Shown here piece after piece: positions 9,779 to 19,410 of a DNA stretch of 64,000 bases. The DNA is from Burkholderiales bacterium (GTDB taxonomy: Bacteria > Pseudomonadota > Gammaproteobacteria > Burkholderiales > Burkholderiaceae_C), in NCBI GenBank assembly GCA_021414305.1, contig JAIOOS010000029.1, positions 248,001 through 312,000 of the forward strand. The letters are read 5' to 3'. Every line of letters starts with the position of its first letter. Position 1 is the first letter of the stretch. Both the position numbers and the translations under genes were made by a program. A model generated the notes under the pieces. That model searched no databases. It was not told the origin of the DNA and worked only from the letters and a program-made list of their open reading frames with translations.

Positions 9779-10129
9779 ATGAAGCTGCTGCTGATCGGCC
9801 TGGCGTCGCTGGCGGCGCTCTTCTTCGCCGCCGCGCTGCTGTTCGCCTTCTTCTTCGGCACGGTCAATCCGCGCCTCCGGCGGGCCTACCGGCGCTGCAA
9901 GCGGCTGAAGGCCGAGACCGAGACCTTGCGCACGACCAACAGGGCGCTGAAGGTCGACCTCGCCAACGGCGCGGCACGGATCGTTGCGCTGGAGAACACG
10001 AGCGCCCTGCTCGAGAAGGAAGTGCACCGCCTCGACGGCATCAGGAAGCGCACCGACACCTCCCTGGTCGAGACCAAGGCGCTGCTCGAGCGGCTGCAGA
10101 CCGTCACGGCCCACGTCGACATGCCCTGA
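9779..10129 (+). CDS. membrane-anchored coiled-coil protein
   Basis: A 116-residue protein. An N-terminal hydrophobic segment of about 25 residues (MKLLLIGLASLAALFFAAALL) is followed by a basic patch (NPRLRRAYRRCKRLK) and then a heptad-like helix (LRTTNRALKVDL, LENTSALLEKEV) reaching the C-terminus. This predicts one membrane anchor with a cytoplasmic coiled coil. The frame stays open upstream; the ATG at 9779 is chosen because it begins the hydrophobic segment. A GTG at 9743 is the alternative. It is the last gene of the 5207-10129 run. Function unknown. Confidence 0.65.
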   Translation: MKLLLIGLASLAALFFAAALLFAFFFGTVNPRLRRAYRRCKRLKAETETLRTTNRALKVDLANGAARIVALENTSALLEKEVHRLDGIRKRTDTSLVETKALLERLQTVTAHVDMP

Positions 10130-10151
10130 GCGGCCCCGGCGCCGCCAGCGC

Positions 10152-11402
10152 TCACGCGTCGGCGGGCTCGGCGGCGGGCGGCGCCTGCTCGGGATGCGCA
10201 CCGACCACGCCGTCGGCGTGCAGCGCGGCGATCTCGGCGCTGCTGTAGCCGAGGCCGGCGAGGATTTCGCGCGTGTGCCGCCCGAGCCCGGGCGGCGGCA
10301 GGCGCAGGGCCAGCCGCTCGCCGTCCATCGTCAGCGGCAACAAGGCGGTACGGGTCTCGATCTCGCGGCCGGCGAGGCTGCCGTCGGCGGGCACGGTCAC
10401 CGGCGCGAGGCCGCCGGTGGCGAGCAGGTGCGGATCGTCGAACAGGTCCTCGGGCCGGACGATGGGTGCGTACGGCAGCCCTTCCCGCTCGAACACCGCG
10501 CCGAGCTCGGCGGCGCTGCGCGAGGCGAGCCGCTCGCGCAGCAAGGGGATCATGGTGTCGCGGTTCGCGACGCGAAGGCTGTTGCTCGCCAGGCGCGGGT
10601 CGGACCGGAGGTCGGCGAAGCCGAAGGCCTCGCAGAACACGGCCCACTGGGTGTCGCTCACCACCGCGAGGAAGATCTGCTCGTCGTCGGCGACGGTGAA
10701 CACGTCGTACACCGCCCAGGGCGAGATCCGGCTCGGCATCGGCGCCGGCGGCGTGCCCATCACCGCCGCCTGCATCATGTGCTGGGCGACGAGGAAGACG
10801 TTGTTCTCGAACAGCGCGCTCTGCACCTGCTGGCCCTTGCCGGTCTGATGCCGGGCGGCCAGCGCTGCGAGCACGCCGATCGCGCCGAACATGCCGCCCA
10901 TGATGTCGTTGACGCTGCTGCCGGCGCGCAACGGCCGGCCGACCGGCCCGGTCATGTAGGCCAGGCCGCCCATCATCTGCACCACCTCGTCGAGCGCGGT
11001 GCGGTGGTCGTAGGGGCCGGGCAGGAAGCCCTTGTGCGAGACGTAGACGAGGCGCGGGTTCAGGGTCGAGAGCGCGGCGTAGCCGAAGCCGAGCCGCTCC
11101 ATCGCGCCGGCCTTGAAGTTCTCGCTGAACACGTCGGCCCCGGCCACCAGCTTGAGCACGATCTCGCGACCGCGCGGGTCCTTGGTGTCGACCGCGATGC
11201 TCTTCTTGTTGCGGTTGAACAGGGCGAAGAAGCCGGCGCCGGCGCCGACGAGCTTCCTGGTGTTGTCGCCGCCCAGCGGCTCGACCTTGATCACCTCGGC
11301 GCCCAGGTCGCCGAGGATGATGCCGCAGGTCGGCCCCATCACCATGTGGGTGAACTCGACGACCCGGATGCCGGCGAGCGGCAGGTCTTTCGCTTCGGTC
11401 AT
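10152..11402 (-). CDS. CaiB/BaiF (class III) CoA-transferase
   Basis: A 416-residue class III CoA-transferase, which moves CoA between carboxylic acids through aspartyl-CoA chemistry. N-terminal features are typical: GIRVVEFTHMVMGP, GAEVIKVEP and NRNKKSIAVD. The predicted catalytic aspartate is Asp166 in SVNDIMGG, followed by GVLAAL and TGKGQQVQSAL. Length is normal. The ATG at 11402 gives the usual short leader before the first strand. It is divergent from the aldolase-patatin-BdhA operon with 97 bp between starts. The acyl donor and acceptor are unknown. Confidence 0.92.
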   Translation of the reverse strand: MTEAKDLPLAGIRVVEFTHMVMGPTCGIILGDLGAEVIKVEPLGGDNTRKLVGAGAGFFALFNRNKKSIAVDTKDPRGREIVLKLVAGADVFSENFKAGAMERLGFGYAALSTLNPRLVYVSHKGFLPGPYDHRTALDEVVQMMGGLAYMTGPVGRPLRAGSSVNDIMGGMFGAIGVLAALAARHQTGKGQQVQSALFENNVFLVAQHMMQAAVMGTPPAPMPSRISPWAVYDVFTVADDEQIFLAVVSDTQWAVFCEAFGFADLRSDPRLASNSLRVANRDTMIPLLRERLASRSAAELGAVFEREGLPYAPIVRPEDLFDDPHLLATGGLAPVTVPADGSLAGREIETRTALLPLTMDGERLALRLPPPGLGRHTREILAGLGYSSAEIAALHADGVVGAHPEQAPPAAEPADA

Positions 11403-11499
11403 GCGCCCAGTCTAGGCCCGGCGCGCAGCCTTCGAGCCGGCCTACGCCCGAGCTCCGCCTCGGCGATACTTTGAATCCCGCTGTCTCCCGGAGCCCGCG

Positions 11500-12294
11500 A
11501 TGAATGCCCCGACCGAACTCTCGCGCATGATCACCAGCCTCGAAGGCCGGGTCTCGGCCGCCGAATGGCAGGCCCGCCTCGACCTTGCCGCCGCCTACCG
11601 ACTGGTCGCCCTGTTCCGCTGGGACGACCTCGTCTTCACCCACATCACGGCGAAGATTCCGGGCACCGAGCACTACCTGATCAATCCCTATGGCCTGATG
11701 TTCGACGAGATCACGGCCTCGAGCCTGATCAAGATCGACATCGCGGGCAAGGTGCTGCAGGAGACGCCCTTCCCCATCAACCCCGCCGGCTTCGTGATCC
11801 ACAGCGCGGTGCATTCGGCGCGCCACGACGTGCAGTGCGTGATGCACACGCACACGCTCAACGGCGTCGCCGTCTCGGCGCAAAAGCGTGGCCTGCTGCC
11901 GATCTCGCAGTTCTCGATCTTCGTCCTGGCGAGCCTGGGCTACCACGACTACGAAGGTGTCGCCCTGTTCGACGAGGAAAAACCGCGCCTGGTCGCCGAC
12001 CTGGGCGAGAAGACTTTCCTCATCCTGCGCAACCACGGCCTGCTCACCGTCGGCAAGACCGTGGCGGCGGCGTTCCAGGCGATGTACCTCCTCGAGACGA
12101 GCTGCGCCGCGCAGCTCCGCGCCCAGGCCGGAGGCACGATCCAGGGCGGCGAGCTGATCGAGATTCCTGCGGCGATCGTGCGTCTCGGCGCGGAACAGGC
12201 GCGGGCGGCGACGCTGGGCACGGCGCCGGGCAGCCTCGCCTGGCCGGGCCTGCTGCGCCGTCTCGATCGCGCCGACGACAGTTGGCGGCATTGA
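11500..12294 (+). CDS. class II aldolase/adducin family protein
   Basis: A 264-residue protein of the class II aldolase/adducin fold. Metal ligands are visible as HTHT (near residue 114) and the later NHG motif (LRNHGLLTVG). Relatives include fuculose-phosphate aldolase and many uncharacterised metal-dependent aldolases; the sugar or acid substrate is not evident. N-terminal RWDDLVFTHITAKIPG matches the conserved family core. It opens an operon in which its stop overlaps the start of the patatin gene (TTGA at 12291-12294). Confidence 0.9.
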   Translation: MNAPTELSRMITSLEGRVSAAEWQARLDLAAAYRLVALFRWDDLVFTHITAKIPGTEHYLINPYGLMFDEITASSLIKIDIAGKVLQETPFPINPAGFVIHSAVHSARHDVQCVMHTHTLNGVAVSAQKRGLLPISQFSIFVLASLGYHDYEGVALFDEEKPRLVADLGEKTFLILRNHGLLTVGKTVAAAFQAMYLLETSCAAQLRAQAGGTIQGGELIEIPAAIVRLGAEQARAATLGTAPGSLAWPGLLRRLDRADDSWRH

Positions 12295-13547
12295 AGAAGC
12301 CGGCCGCCCGCGCAGCCCGGAGCTCCGCCCCGAAGCGGACCGCGCCGGCTGCGGCGGCGAAGCGCCCGCCGGCGGCAGCGCCGGGGCGTGAAGAATGCAT
12401 CCTCGTGCTGCAGGGCGGCGGCGCCCTCGGCGCTTACCAGGCGGGCGTCTTCGAGTGCCTGGCGGCGATGCGACAGACGCCTGAGTGGGTCGCCGGCATC
12501 TCTATCGGCGCGATCAACGCGACGCTGATCGCCGGCAACCCGGTCGAGCGCCGGGTCGAGCGGATCCGCGAGTTCTGGGAAACCGTGTCCTCGTTCCCGT
12601 TCGACGCGCCGGCCTACGGCGCGCCGGCGCATGCCCCCGGTGCGCGCGACATCGTCAACGAGACCAACGCGACGATCGCGATGCTGTTCGGCGTGTCGGG
12701 CTTCTTCTCGCCGCGCGTGCCGGCGGCGCCGTTCCAGACGCCGGGCACGCCCGCCGCGATCAGCTACTACGACACCGAGCCGCTGCGGCGGACGCTCGAG
12801 CGCCTGGTCGACTTCGACCTCCTCAACTCGGGCGCGATGAGGCTCTCGGTCGGCGCGGTCAACGTGAGGAGCGGCAACTTCGTCTACTTCGACACCCGGC
12901 ACCAGCGGATCGACGCCCGCCACATCATGGCCAGCGGCGCCCTGCCGCCCGGCTTTCCGCCGGTCGAGATCGAGGGCGAGTTCTACTGGGACGGCGGCCT
13001 GGTGTCGAACACGCCGCTGCAGTACGTGCTCGACCAGCCGAGCCACCGCGACCGGCTCGTGTTCCAGGTCGACCTGTTCGCCGCCCGCGGCGAGATGCCC
13101 GCCAACCTCGGCGAGGCGAGCGAGCGCGAGAAGGACATCCGCTTTTCGAGCCGGACCCGGCTGACCACGACCTACGAGCTGCGCCGTCAGGCGACGCTGC
13201 AGGCGGCGCGCCGCCTCGTCGACAAGCTGCCCGCGGCGCTGCGCGACGACCCCGACGCGAAGGCGCTGGCCGCCCTGCCGCGCGAGGGCGCGGTCAGCGT
13301 CGTCCACCTGATCTACCGCAGCAAGCACTACGAGAGCCAGTCGAAGGACTACGAGTTCTCGCGCGCCTCGATGCTCGAGCACTGGGCCGCCGGCATGACC
13401 GACACCCAGACCACGCTCGAAGACCCGCGCTGGCTGGCGCGCGTTCGCCACGACCAGGGCGTGCACGTGTTCGACATGACGTCGCCGTCCGAGCGCGCCA
13501 CCAAGACCATCACCCCCAGCACTCCTCCGAGGACACCCGCACCATGA
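12291..13547 (+). CDS. patatin-like phospholipase
   Basis: A 418-residue patatin. The oxyanion motif [13 protein letters not shown], nucleophile elbow GISIG (GxSxG) and catalytic Asp in DGG ([10 protein letters not shown]) are all present, giving the Ser-Asp dyad of patatin hydrolases. The C-terminal ~120 residues ([19 protein letters not shown]) match the extension seen in patatins that neighbour 3-hydroxybutyrate dehydrogenase (DUF3734 type). No ATG precedes the oxyanion motif in frame, so I choose TTG 12291, which overlaps the aldolase stop as TTGA. The basic Ala/Pro/Lys-rich first ~35 residues resemble a linker. Its stop overlaps the next start as ATGA. A role in polyhydroxybutyrate or lipid turnover is inferred from the neighbour. 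Confidence 0.85.
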   Translation: MKKPAARAARSSAPKRTAPAAAAKRPPAAAPGREECILVLQGGGALGAYQAGVFECLAAMRQTPEWVAGISIGAINATLIAGNPVERRVERIREFWETVSSFPFDAPAYGAPAHAPGARDIVNETNATIAMLFGVSGFFSPRVPAAPFQTPGTPAAISYYDTEPLRRTLERLVDFDLLNSGAMRLSVGAVNVRSGNFVYFDTRHQRIDARHIMASGALPPGFPPVEIEGEFYWDGGLVSNTPLQYVLDQPSHRDRLVFQVDLFAARGEMPANLGEASEREKDIRFSSRTRLTTTYELRRQATLQAARRLVDKLPAALRDDPDAKALAALPREGAVSVVHLIYRSKHYESQSKDYEFSRASMLEHWAAGMTDTQTTLEDPRWLARVRHDQGVHVFDMTSPSERATKTITPSTPPRTPAP

Positions 13548-14332
13548 GCAGCAAACTGAAGGACAAGATCGCATTCGTCACCGGCGCCGCCAGCGGCATC
13601 GGCAAGGCGATCGCCGAGATCTACGCGCGCGAGGGCGCCAAGGTGGCGATCGCCGACGTGAACATGGCCGCCGCGCAGGCCACGGCCGAGGAGCTGAAGG
13701 CGGGCGGCGCGAGCGCGATGGCGGTCGCCGCCGACGTGACCGACGAGGCCCAGGTCAACGCCGCGGTCGACGCGGTCGTCAAGGCCTGGGGCGGCGTCGA
13801 CATCCTGGTCAGCAACGCCGGCGTGCAGATCGTTCATCCGCTCGAGGAGTTTCCGTTCGCCGAGTGGAAGAAGATGCTCGCCATCCATCTCGACGGCGCC
13901 TTCCTCACCACCAAGGCTTGCCTGCCGCACATGTACGCCTCGGGCCGCGGCGGCTCGATCATCTACATGGGCTCGGTGCATTCGAAGGAGGCGTCGATGC
14001 TGAAGGCGCCTTACGTCACCGCCAAGCACGGCCTTATCGGCCTGGCCAAGACGATCGCCAAGGAAGGCGGCCGAAAGGGCGTTCGCGCCAACGTCATCTG
14101 CCCGGGCTTCGTGCGCACGCCGCTGGTCGACAAGCAGATCCCCGAGCAGGCCAAGGCGCTCAACATGAGCGAGGCCGACATCATCCAGAAGGTGATGCTG
14201 AAGGAGACCGTGGACGGCGAGTTCACCACGGTCGCCGACGTCGCCGAGGTGGCGCTCCTGTTCGCCAGCTTCCCGAGCAACGCGCTGACCGGCCAGTCGC
14301 TGGTGGTGAGCCACGGCTGGTTCATGCAGTAG
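13544..14332 (+). CDS. bdhA: 3-hydroxybutyrate dehydrogenase
   Basis: A 262-residue SDR that oxidises (R)-3-hydroxybutyrate to acetoacetate with NAD+, feeding PHB breakdown products into central metabolism. Motifs: TGAASGIG near residue 14, [14 protein letters not shown], active site YVTAKHG, and the substrate-loop segment [16 protein letters not shown]. The C-terminal ending SHGWFMQ is characteristic of bacterial BdhA. Its ATG overlaps the patatin stop (ATGA, 13544-13547), so the two are translationally coupled. Confidence 0.92.
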   Translation: MSSKLKDKIAFVTGAASGIGKAIAEIYAREGAKVAIADVNMAAAQATAEELKAGGASAMAVAADVTDEAQVNAAVDAVVKAWGGVDILVSNAGVQIVHPLEEFPFAEWKKMLAIHLDGAFLTTKACLPHMYASGRGGSIIYMGSVHSKEASMLKAPYVTAKHGLIGLAKTIAKEGGRKGVRANVICPGFVRTPLVDKQIPEQAKALNMSEADIIQKVMLKETVDGEFTTVADVAEVALLFASFPSNALTGQSLVVSHGWFMQ

Positions 14333-14478
14333 CGGCTTGTAGGACAGGGGCGGCGCTCGAAACCGTTGCAGGCCGACAGCGCGTCGTGCCGGTCGGCCGA
14401 CGCGCCGAAGCATGGGCCGGCCCTAGGCTTCTCCTCACTCGAGCCCGGATTCGCGGGCCGCTCAAGAGGAGAACATTG

Positions 14479-14637
14479 ATGACTCTCGGAACCATTCTGC
14501 TGATCGTGCTGATCCTGCTGCTGATCGGCGCGCTGCCGACCTGGGGGCACAGCCGGTCCTGGGGCTACGGCCCGACGGGTGGCCTCGGCCTGGTCGTGCT
14601 GATCGTCGTGGTGCTGCTGGTCATGGGCAAGATCTGA
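14479..14637 (+). CDS. DUF3309 family small membrane protein
   Basis: A 52-residue protein with two hydrophobic segments (TILLIVLILLLIG and GLVVLIVVVLLVMG) around a conserved LPTWGHSRSWGYGPTGG turn, which is the signature of the DUF3309 family. AAGAGGAG lies about 8 bp before the ATG. It stands alone with its own terminator at 14660-14684. Members are widespread in proteobacteria, often stress-related in expression, but have no defined function. Confidence 0.9.
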   Translation: MTLGTILLIVLILLLIGALPTWGHSRSWGYGPTGGLGLVVLIVVVLLVMGKI

Positions 14638-14659
14638 CGACGCTGCCCTGATCCGCCAG

Positions 14660-14684
14660 AAGGCCCGCCCAGCGCGGGCCTTTT
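14660..14684 (+). terminator. Rho-independent terminator after the DUF3309 gene
   Basis: Perfect 9-bp stem AAGGCCCGC / GCGGGCCTT (14660-14668 with 14674-14682), 5-nt loop, ending in TTTT. It begins 22 bp after the DUF3309 stop and separates it from the XdhC gene. Confidence 0.85.
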
Positions 14685-14734
14685 CGCAGCCGGGCGGCAG
14701 AGGCGGCTTGCCGGCCCGCGAGTACGATGGCGGG

Positions 14735-15709
14735 ATGGACAGCCTCGATCTGCAAGTGCTCGCACAAGCCCGCGACTGGCGTCGCCAGGGCAATGCCGTC
14801 TGGCTCGTCACCGTCATCGAGACCTGGGGCTCGGCGCCGCGCCCGCCCGGCGCGCTGCTGGCGATGCGCGAAGACGGCCAGGTCGCCGGCTCGGTCTCCG
14901 GCGGCTGCGTCGAAGACGACCTGATCGACCGGGTGAGGAAGGGCGAGCGGGTCGGCAAGCCCTCGCTCGTCGCCTACGGCGTGACCAAGGAAGAAGCGGC
15001 CCGCTTTGGCCTGCCCTGCGGCGGCAACCTGCGGCTGGTGCAGGAGCCGCTCGGCGACGTCGGCTGGATCGACGCCGTGCTCGAGCGCACCGGCCGGCAC
15101 GAGCTGGTCGCGCGCGTGCTCGACCTCGAGAGCGGCGCGGTGCGGATCGAGGCCGCCTCGCGCGGCGACGCCTTCGCCTTCGACGGCAAGCAGTTGCGTG
15201 CCCTGTTCGGGCCGCGCTGGCGGATGCTCGTCATCGGCGCCGGCCAGCTTTCGCGCGCGCTGGCGCAGATGGCGCTCGGCCTCGACTTCGAGGTCACCGT
15301 GTGCGACCCGCGCGAGGAATACCACCTCACCTGGGACGTGCCGGGCACGCTCTTCAGCAAGGCGATGCCCGACGACCTGGCGATCGAGATGCAGCTCGAC
15401 CCGCACACCGCGGTGGTGGCAGTGACGCACGACCCCAAGCTCGACGACCTGGTGCTGCTCGAAGCGCTCAAGTCGCCCGCGTTCTACGTCGGCGCGCTCG
15501 GCTCGCGCGGCAACACCGCGAAGAGGAAGGAACGGCTCGCCCTGTTCGACCTCAGCGCGGCCGAGATCGCCCGGCTGCACGGGCCGATCGGCCTCGACAT
15601 CGGCAGCCGCACGCCGGCCGAGATCGCGGTCTCGATCCTGGCCGAGATCGTCGCCGTGAGGAACGGCGTCGCCCTGAAGCAGAAGAAGCCCGTCCCGGCC
15701 GCGGCGTGA
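14735..15709 (+). CDS. XdhC/CoxI family protein
   Basis: A 324-residue XdhC-type protein. The N-terminal XdhC/CoxI domain has [13 protein letters not shown] and SGGCVEDDL. The C-terminal Rossmann domain has [33 protein letters not shown] and the conserved [15 protein letters not shown], then [17 protein letters not shown]. Family members bind and insert the sulfurated molybdenum cofactor into xanthine-dehydrogenase-type enzymes. No molybdenum hydroxylase is adjacent, so the client enzyme is elsewhere. The ATG at 14735 (MDSLDLQVL) is preferred over one nine codons upstream because it matches the usual N-terminus. Confidence 0.9.
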   Translation: MDSLDLQVLAQARDWRRQGNAVWLVTVIETWGSAPRPPGALLAMREDGQVAGSVSGGCVEDDLIDRVRKGERVGKPSLVAYGVTKEEAARFGLPCGGNLRLVQEPLGDVGWIDAVLERTGRHELVARVLDLESGAVRIEAASRGDAFAFDGKQLRALFGPRWRMLVIGAGQLSRALAQMALGLDFEVTVCDPREEYHLTWDVPGTLFSKAMPDDLAIEMQLDPHTAVVAVTHDPKLDDLVLLEALKSPAFYVGALGSRGNTAKRKERLALFDLSAAEIARLHGPIGLDIGSRTPAEIAVSILAEIVAVRNGVALKQKKPVPAAA

Positions 15710-15737
15710 GCGCGGCCGCGGCGCCCCCGGCCCGCTC

Positions 15738-16502
15738 GTGATTCCCTGGCTGCGCGGACCCGAAGACCCGCTGCCCCGGGCCGAGCTCGCGCTCGGCGCC
15801 GCGAGCGAGGCGCCCGGTCTCGTCGCCGCCGGCGGCGAGCTCGGGCCGGCGCGACTCGCCGAGGCCTACTCGAAGGGCATCTTTCCCTGGTACAGCGTCG
15901 GCCAGCCGGTGCTCTGGTGGTCGCCCGATCCGCGCATGGTGCTGCTGCCGGCCGAGTTCAGGCTGGCCCGCTCGCTGAGGAAGACGATCCGCGGCCTGCT
16001 CGCCGCCGGTCGCCTCGAGGTGCGGATCGACAGCGCGTTCCGCCGCGTCATCGAAGCCTGCGCGACGGCGCCGCGCGAGGGCCAGTCGGGCACCTGGATC
16101 GTGCCCGAGATGATCGACGCCTATGCCGCCTGGCACGCCGCCGGCCCGGTGCACAGCGTCGAGACCTGGATCGACGGCGAGCTCGCCGGCGGCCTCTACG
16201 GCGTCTCGCTCGGCCGCATGTTCTTCGGCGAGTCGATGTTCGCGCGCCGCACCGACGCCTCCAAGATCGCGCTCGCGGCGCTGGTCGCCTTCTGCCGCGA
16301 CCGCAGCATCGCCACCATCGATTGCCAGCAGCGCACCGCCCATCTCGCCTCCTTCGGCGGCCGCGAGCTGCCACGCGGCGAGTTCATGGCCCGTCTCGGC
16401 ACGGCACTTGCGATGCCTCCGATGGTGGATTGGACCTATGATTTGCGCCTGTGGCGGCAGCTCGACATCCCGGGCACGCCCGCCGAGGACGCCGCGTCGT
16501 GA
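15738..16502 (+). CDS. aat: leucyl/phenylalanyl-tRNA--protein transferase
   Basis: A 254-residue Aat enzyme, which adds Leu or Phe from tRNA to N-terminal Arg/Lys and so creates an N-degron for ClpS/ClpAP. Family motifs are clear: [54 protein letters not shown], and [15 protein letters not shown]. The start is GTG 15738. Its stop overlaps the start of the arginyl-transferase homologue (TGATG at 16500-16504), giving a two-gene N-end-rule operon. Confidence 0.95.
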   Translation: MIPWLRGPEDPLPRAELALGAASEAPGLVAAGGELGPARLAEAYSKGIFPWYSVGQPVLWWSPDPRMVLLPAEFRLARSLRKTIRGLLAAGRLEVRIDSAFRRVIEACATAPREGQSGTWIVPEMIDAYAAWHAAGPVHSVETWIDGELAGGLYGVSLGRMFFGESMFARRTDASKIALAALVAFCRDRSIATIDCQQRTAHLASFGGRELPRGEFMARLGTALAMPPMVDWTYDLRLWRQLDIPGTPAEDAAS

Positions 16503-17260
16503 TGACACACCCGAAGGAACTTCCGCTCGCCTCGCTGCAGTTCTACGCGACCGCGCCGTACCCCTGCAGCTACATCCCCGGCCGCATGGCGCGCTCGCAG
16601 GTCGCCACGCCCAGCCACCTGATCCACGCGGACGCCTACTCCGGGCTGGTCGCCAACGGCTTTCGGCGCAGCGGCATGTTCACCTACCGCCCGTATTGCG
16701 ACGGCTGCCGCGCCTGCCTGCCGCTGCGCGTGCCGGTGGCCACCTTCGTGCCCAAGCGCAGCCAGCGCCGCGCGCAGCGCGCGCACGGCCACCTCGAGGC
16801 GCGGGTCCTGCGCCTGGGCTTCGTCGCCGAGCACTACCAGCTCTACCTGCGCTACCAGGCCGGCCGGCACATCGGCGGCGGCATGGACCACGACTCGATC
16901 GACCAGTACACCCAGTTCCTGCTGCAAAGCCGCGTCAATTCGCGCCTGGTCGAGTTCCGCGAGCCCTCGGCCGACGGCACCGGCGCGCTGAAGATGGTGT
17001 CGATCCTCGACGTGCTGAACGACGGTCTCTCGGCCGTCTACACGTTCTTCGAGCCCGAGCCGCGCACCAGCTATGGCACCTACAACGTGCTCTGGCAGAT
17101 CGAGCAGACGCGCCTCCTCGGCCTCGCCCACGTCTACCTCGGCTACTGGATCGACCGCAGCGGCAAGATGGCCTACAAGGCGCAGTTCGGCCCGCACGAG
17201 CTGCTGGTGGGCGGTGTGTGGCAACGTACCGATGCCGCGGCGGCCGCGGCGGAGAACTGA
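16502..17260 (+). CDS. bpt: aspartate/glutamate leucyltransferase (bacterial ATE-like)
   Basis: A 252-residue member of the bacterial arginyl-tRNA-transferase-like family (Bpt), which adds Leu to N-terminal Asp/Glu. N-terminal cysteines [12 protein letters not shown] and the [11 protein letters not shown] cluster are conserved, as are [45 protein letters not shown] and the closing [15 protein letters not shown] 16502 overlaps the aat stop by one base; GTG 16499 is the alternative. Together with Aat it forms a complete bacterial N-end-rule tagging pair. Confidence 0.93.
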   Translation: MTHPKELPLASLQFYATAPYPCSYIPGRMARSQVATPSHLIHADAYSGLVANGFRRSGMFTYRPYCDGCRACLPLRVPVATFVPKRSQRRAQRAHGHLEARVLRLGFVAEHYQLYLRYQAGRHIGGGMDHDSIDQYTQFLLQSRVNSRLVEFREPSADGTGALKMVSILDVLNDGLSAVYTFFEPEPRTSYGTYNVLWQIEQTRLLGLAHVYLGYWIDRSGKMAYKAQFGPHELLVGGVWQRTDAAAAAAEN

Positions 17261-17264
17261 AGCG

Positions 17265-17723
17265 ATGGAGTTCAACGTCACCCGGGAACAATGGATCGAC
17301 CGGTTCGTCCTGCGCCTGAGCACGCTGCAGGCGGGCGCCCAGCCGGCCACCTACCTCGAGACCGCGGAGCGGCTCTGGCCGACGCGCGGCCAGTTCGCGC
17401 CCGAGGCCGCGGCCGAGGCCGAGGCGACATCGCGCCGCGACCGTGCCGTCGCTCCGGTCGGCCGGCACGAGGACAACGAGCGCTTCGAGCGCACCGAGCG
17501 CATCCCGGTCGAGCGGATGCAGACCGCCGAGGAATACGTGCGCGACAGCGACGAGTGGATCGCCCGCTGCGTCGCCCGCGTGCTCGAGCTCGACCCGATC
17601 ATCAAGGCCGACGAGGCCCGGCGCTCGGTCGGCGACCTCGCCGCGCTCGAGCGCTGGAGGCTGATGAAGCCGGAAGCGGCGGCCGAGCAGCTCTACACGC
17701 CGATCAAGCCGCGCGGCGCCTGA
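17265..17723 (+). CDS. conserved hypothetical protein
   Basis: A 152-residue soluble, charged, mostly helical protein (FNVTREQWIDRFVLRLS near the start; AEEYVRDSDEWIARCVARVLELDP later). I see no catalytic motif, signal peptide or membrane segment. It begins 4 bp after the bpt stop, so it is likely the last gene of the aat-bpt operon. An Ala/Glu-rich linker (EAAAEAEATSRRDR) separates the N- and C-terminal helices. Function unknown. Confidence 0.75.
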   Translation: MEFNVTREQWIDRFVLRLSTLQAGAQPATYLETAERLWPTRGQFAPEAAAEAEATSRRDRAVAPVGRHEDNERFERTERIPVERMQTAEEYVRDSDEWIARCVARVLELDPIIKADEARRSVGDLAALERWRLMKPEAAAEQLYTPIKPRGA

Positions 17724-17750
17724 CCGCGCCGGGGCGGCCCGAGGCCGGCC

Positions 17751-19322
17751 TCACAGCCAGTTTTCCGGGAGCAGCGCACCGAGCAGGCGCGACTTGAAGC
17801 GAAGCCACGCATCGGTCTCGGGCTCGGTGGTCAGTACCTGCTGCTTCTCGCCGCTGCCGGAGACCCATTCGATGCCCTCGCCCGTCGCGTCGAGCCGGAG
17901 CGCGTACGAACTGCCCTCGAAATCGAGCATCTCGAGCACGTCTTCGGCGAGCTCGGCGCTGTCGATCAGGACGCCGAGCTCGGTGTTGTAGCGCTCCGAG
18001 CGACCGTCGATGTTGAGCGAGCTGATGAACAGGCGCGCCCGGTCGATGACCAGGATCTTCGCGTGCAGCATGCCCATGGAGTCGCCGAAGCGGCCGAGTC
18101 GGGCGCGCTGGCGCGCCAGCGACGGGCTCAGCTCGTAGACCTCGAGGCCGGAGCTAAGCATCGGCACGATGTAGCGCCGGTAGCCGGCGTAGACGACGGG
18201 CTCGTCGGTCGCCGCGAGCGAGTTGGTGAGAACGCGCATCCGCACGCCGCGCTTGCCAAGCATCGTGATCGTTTCCATGCCGGCGTCGCCGGGGACGAAG
18301 TAGGGCGAGATCGAGACCGCCTCGGTCCGCGCCGCGCGGGTGAACTCTCCGACGAAGCCGCGCACCGTTCCGGTCCGCGAGATCAGGCGCGTGCCCGCCG
18401 CCTTGTCGAGCGGGTCGGCACGCAACTCGGCGTGTGCCGCGGCCAGACGCACGAACCCGGCATCGAGGTCGGCGGGGACCTTCATGTAGGGCCGATAGCG
18501 CGGCGGCACGGTCAGGTCAGGCGGCGGTGGCGAAGTGGCGCCCAGCGCCCTGTCGAACCCGGCCTGGCGCTCCGCCCGGCCCGCCGCAGCCGGCATGACC
18601 AGGTCGATGGGATAGGCGTACTCGCTGTTCCAGTAGGTGTCGAACGACGCCGACAGCGCCGGCACGACGGGCCCGGCGGCGAAGATGTCGAGATCGATGA
18701 AATTGCGGTCCGGCGCTCGCATGAAATAGTTGTCGCCGATGTTGCGCCCGCCGAACACGGCGAAGGCGTTGTCGGCGACCAGCATCTTGTTGTGCATGCG
18801 GTGGTTGACGCGGCTCAGATCGTCGAGCGAGCTGACGAGCTTCCAGAGCTGCGAGCCGCGCCGGCGCACGAACGGGTTGAAGAGGCGCACCTCGGCGTTG
18901 TCGAACGCGGCCAGGCCCGAAAGCAGCTCGTCGACGCTGTCGCTGTGCAGGTCGTCGACGAGAACGCGCACCCGCACGCCGCGCTCGGCCGCGCGGCGCA
19001 GGCTGGCGATCAGGTAGCGGCCGGTGGCGTCGCCGTGCCATTCGTAGTACTGCAGATCGAGGCTTCGCTCGGCCCGCTCGACCAGCGCCAGCCGGGCCTC
19101 GAGCGCGCCGGTCGCGACCGGCAGGAGCTGGAAGCCCGACTCGGGCAGTCCCTGCATCGATGCGGCGGCGACCTGCTGCAGGCGCGTCCCGCCGTCGACC
19201 GCGACCGCGAACGACGAGCTTGCGCCGAGGCGGCTCGGCAGCCCGGCGCAGGACACGAGCAGCGGCAGCAGGACGAGCGCCAGCCAGGGCGAATGGCGAG
19301 AAAGAGAGGTTCGTTGCCGCAC
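17751..19322 (-). CDS. phospholipase D family lipoprotein (cardiolipin synthase C-like)
   Basis: A 523-residue protein with two HKD catalytic motifs: HNKMLVADNAFAVFGGRN and HAKILVIDRARLFISSLN. Each supplies one His and one Lys to the phosphatidyl-transfer site. The layout matches ClsC-type enzymes, which join phosphatidylethanolamine and phosphatidylglycerol or move phosphatidyl groups. The N-terminus has a lipobox LLVSC, predicting membrane anchoring by lipidation. I choose GTG 19322 because AAAGGA lies six bases upstream and the signal peptide starts directly; a GTG at 19346 is the alternative. Confidence 0.85.
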   Translation of the reverse strand: MRQRTSLSRHSPWLALVLLPLLVSCAGLPSRLGASSSFAVAVDGGTRLQQVAAASMQGLPESGFQLLPVATGALEARLALVERAERSLDLQYYEWHGDATGRYLIASLRRAAERGVRVRVLVDDLHSDSVDELLSGLAAFDNAEVRLFNPFVRRRGSQLWKLVSSLDDLSRVNHRMHNKMLVADNAFAVFGGRNIGDNYFMRAPDRNFIDLDIFAAGPVVPALSASFDTYWNSEYAYPIDLVMPAAAGRAERQAGFDRALGATSPPPPDLTVPPRYRPYMKVPADLDAGFVRLAAAHAELRADPLDKAAGTRLISRTGTVRGFVGEFTRAARTEAVSISPYFVPGDAGMETITMLGKRGVRMRVLTNSLAATDEPVVYAGYRRYIVPMLSSGLEVYELSPSLARQRARLGRFGDSMGMLHAKILVIDRARLFISSLNIDGRSERYNTELGVLIDSAELAEDVLEMLDFEGSSYALRLDATGEGIEWVSGSGEKQQVLTTEPETDAWLRFKSRLLGALLPENWL

Positions 19323-19410
19323 GCCGCGTCCTTTCGGTTCCGGCACCGCTCGGGTGCCCCGAACCCTTGACGCAGCGCGGCTCCGAAATCGACAGCGGCG
19401 CGGCGGCCGA

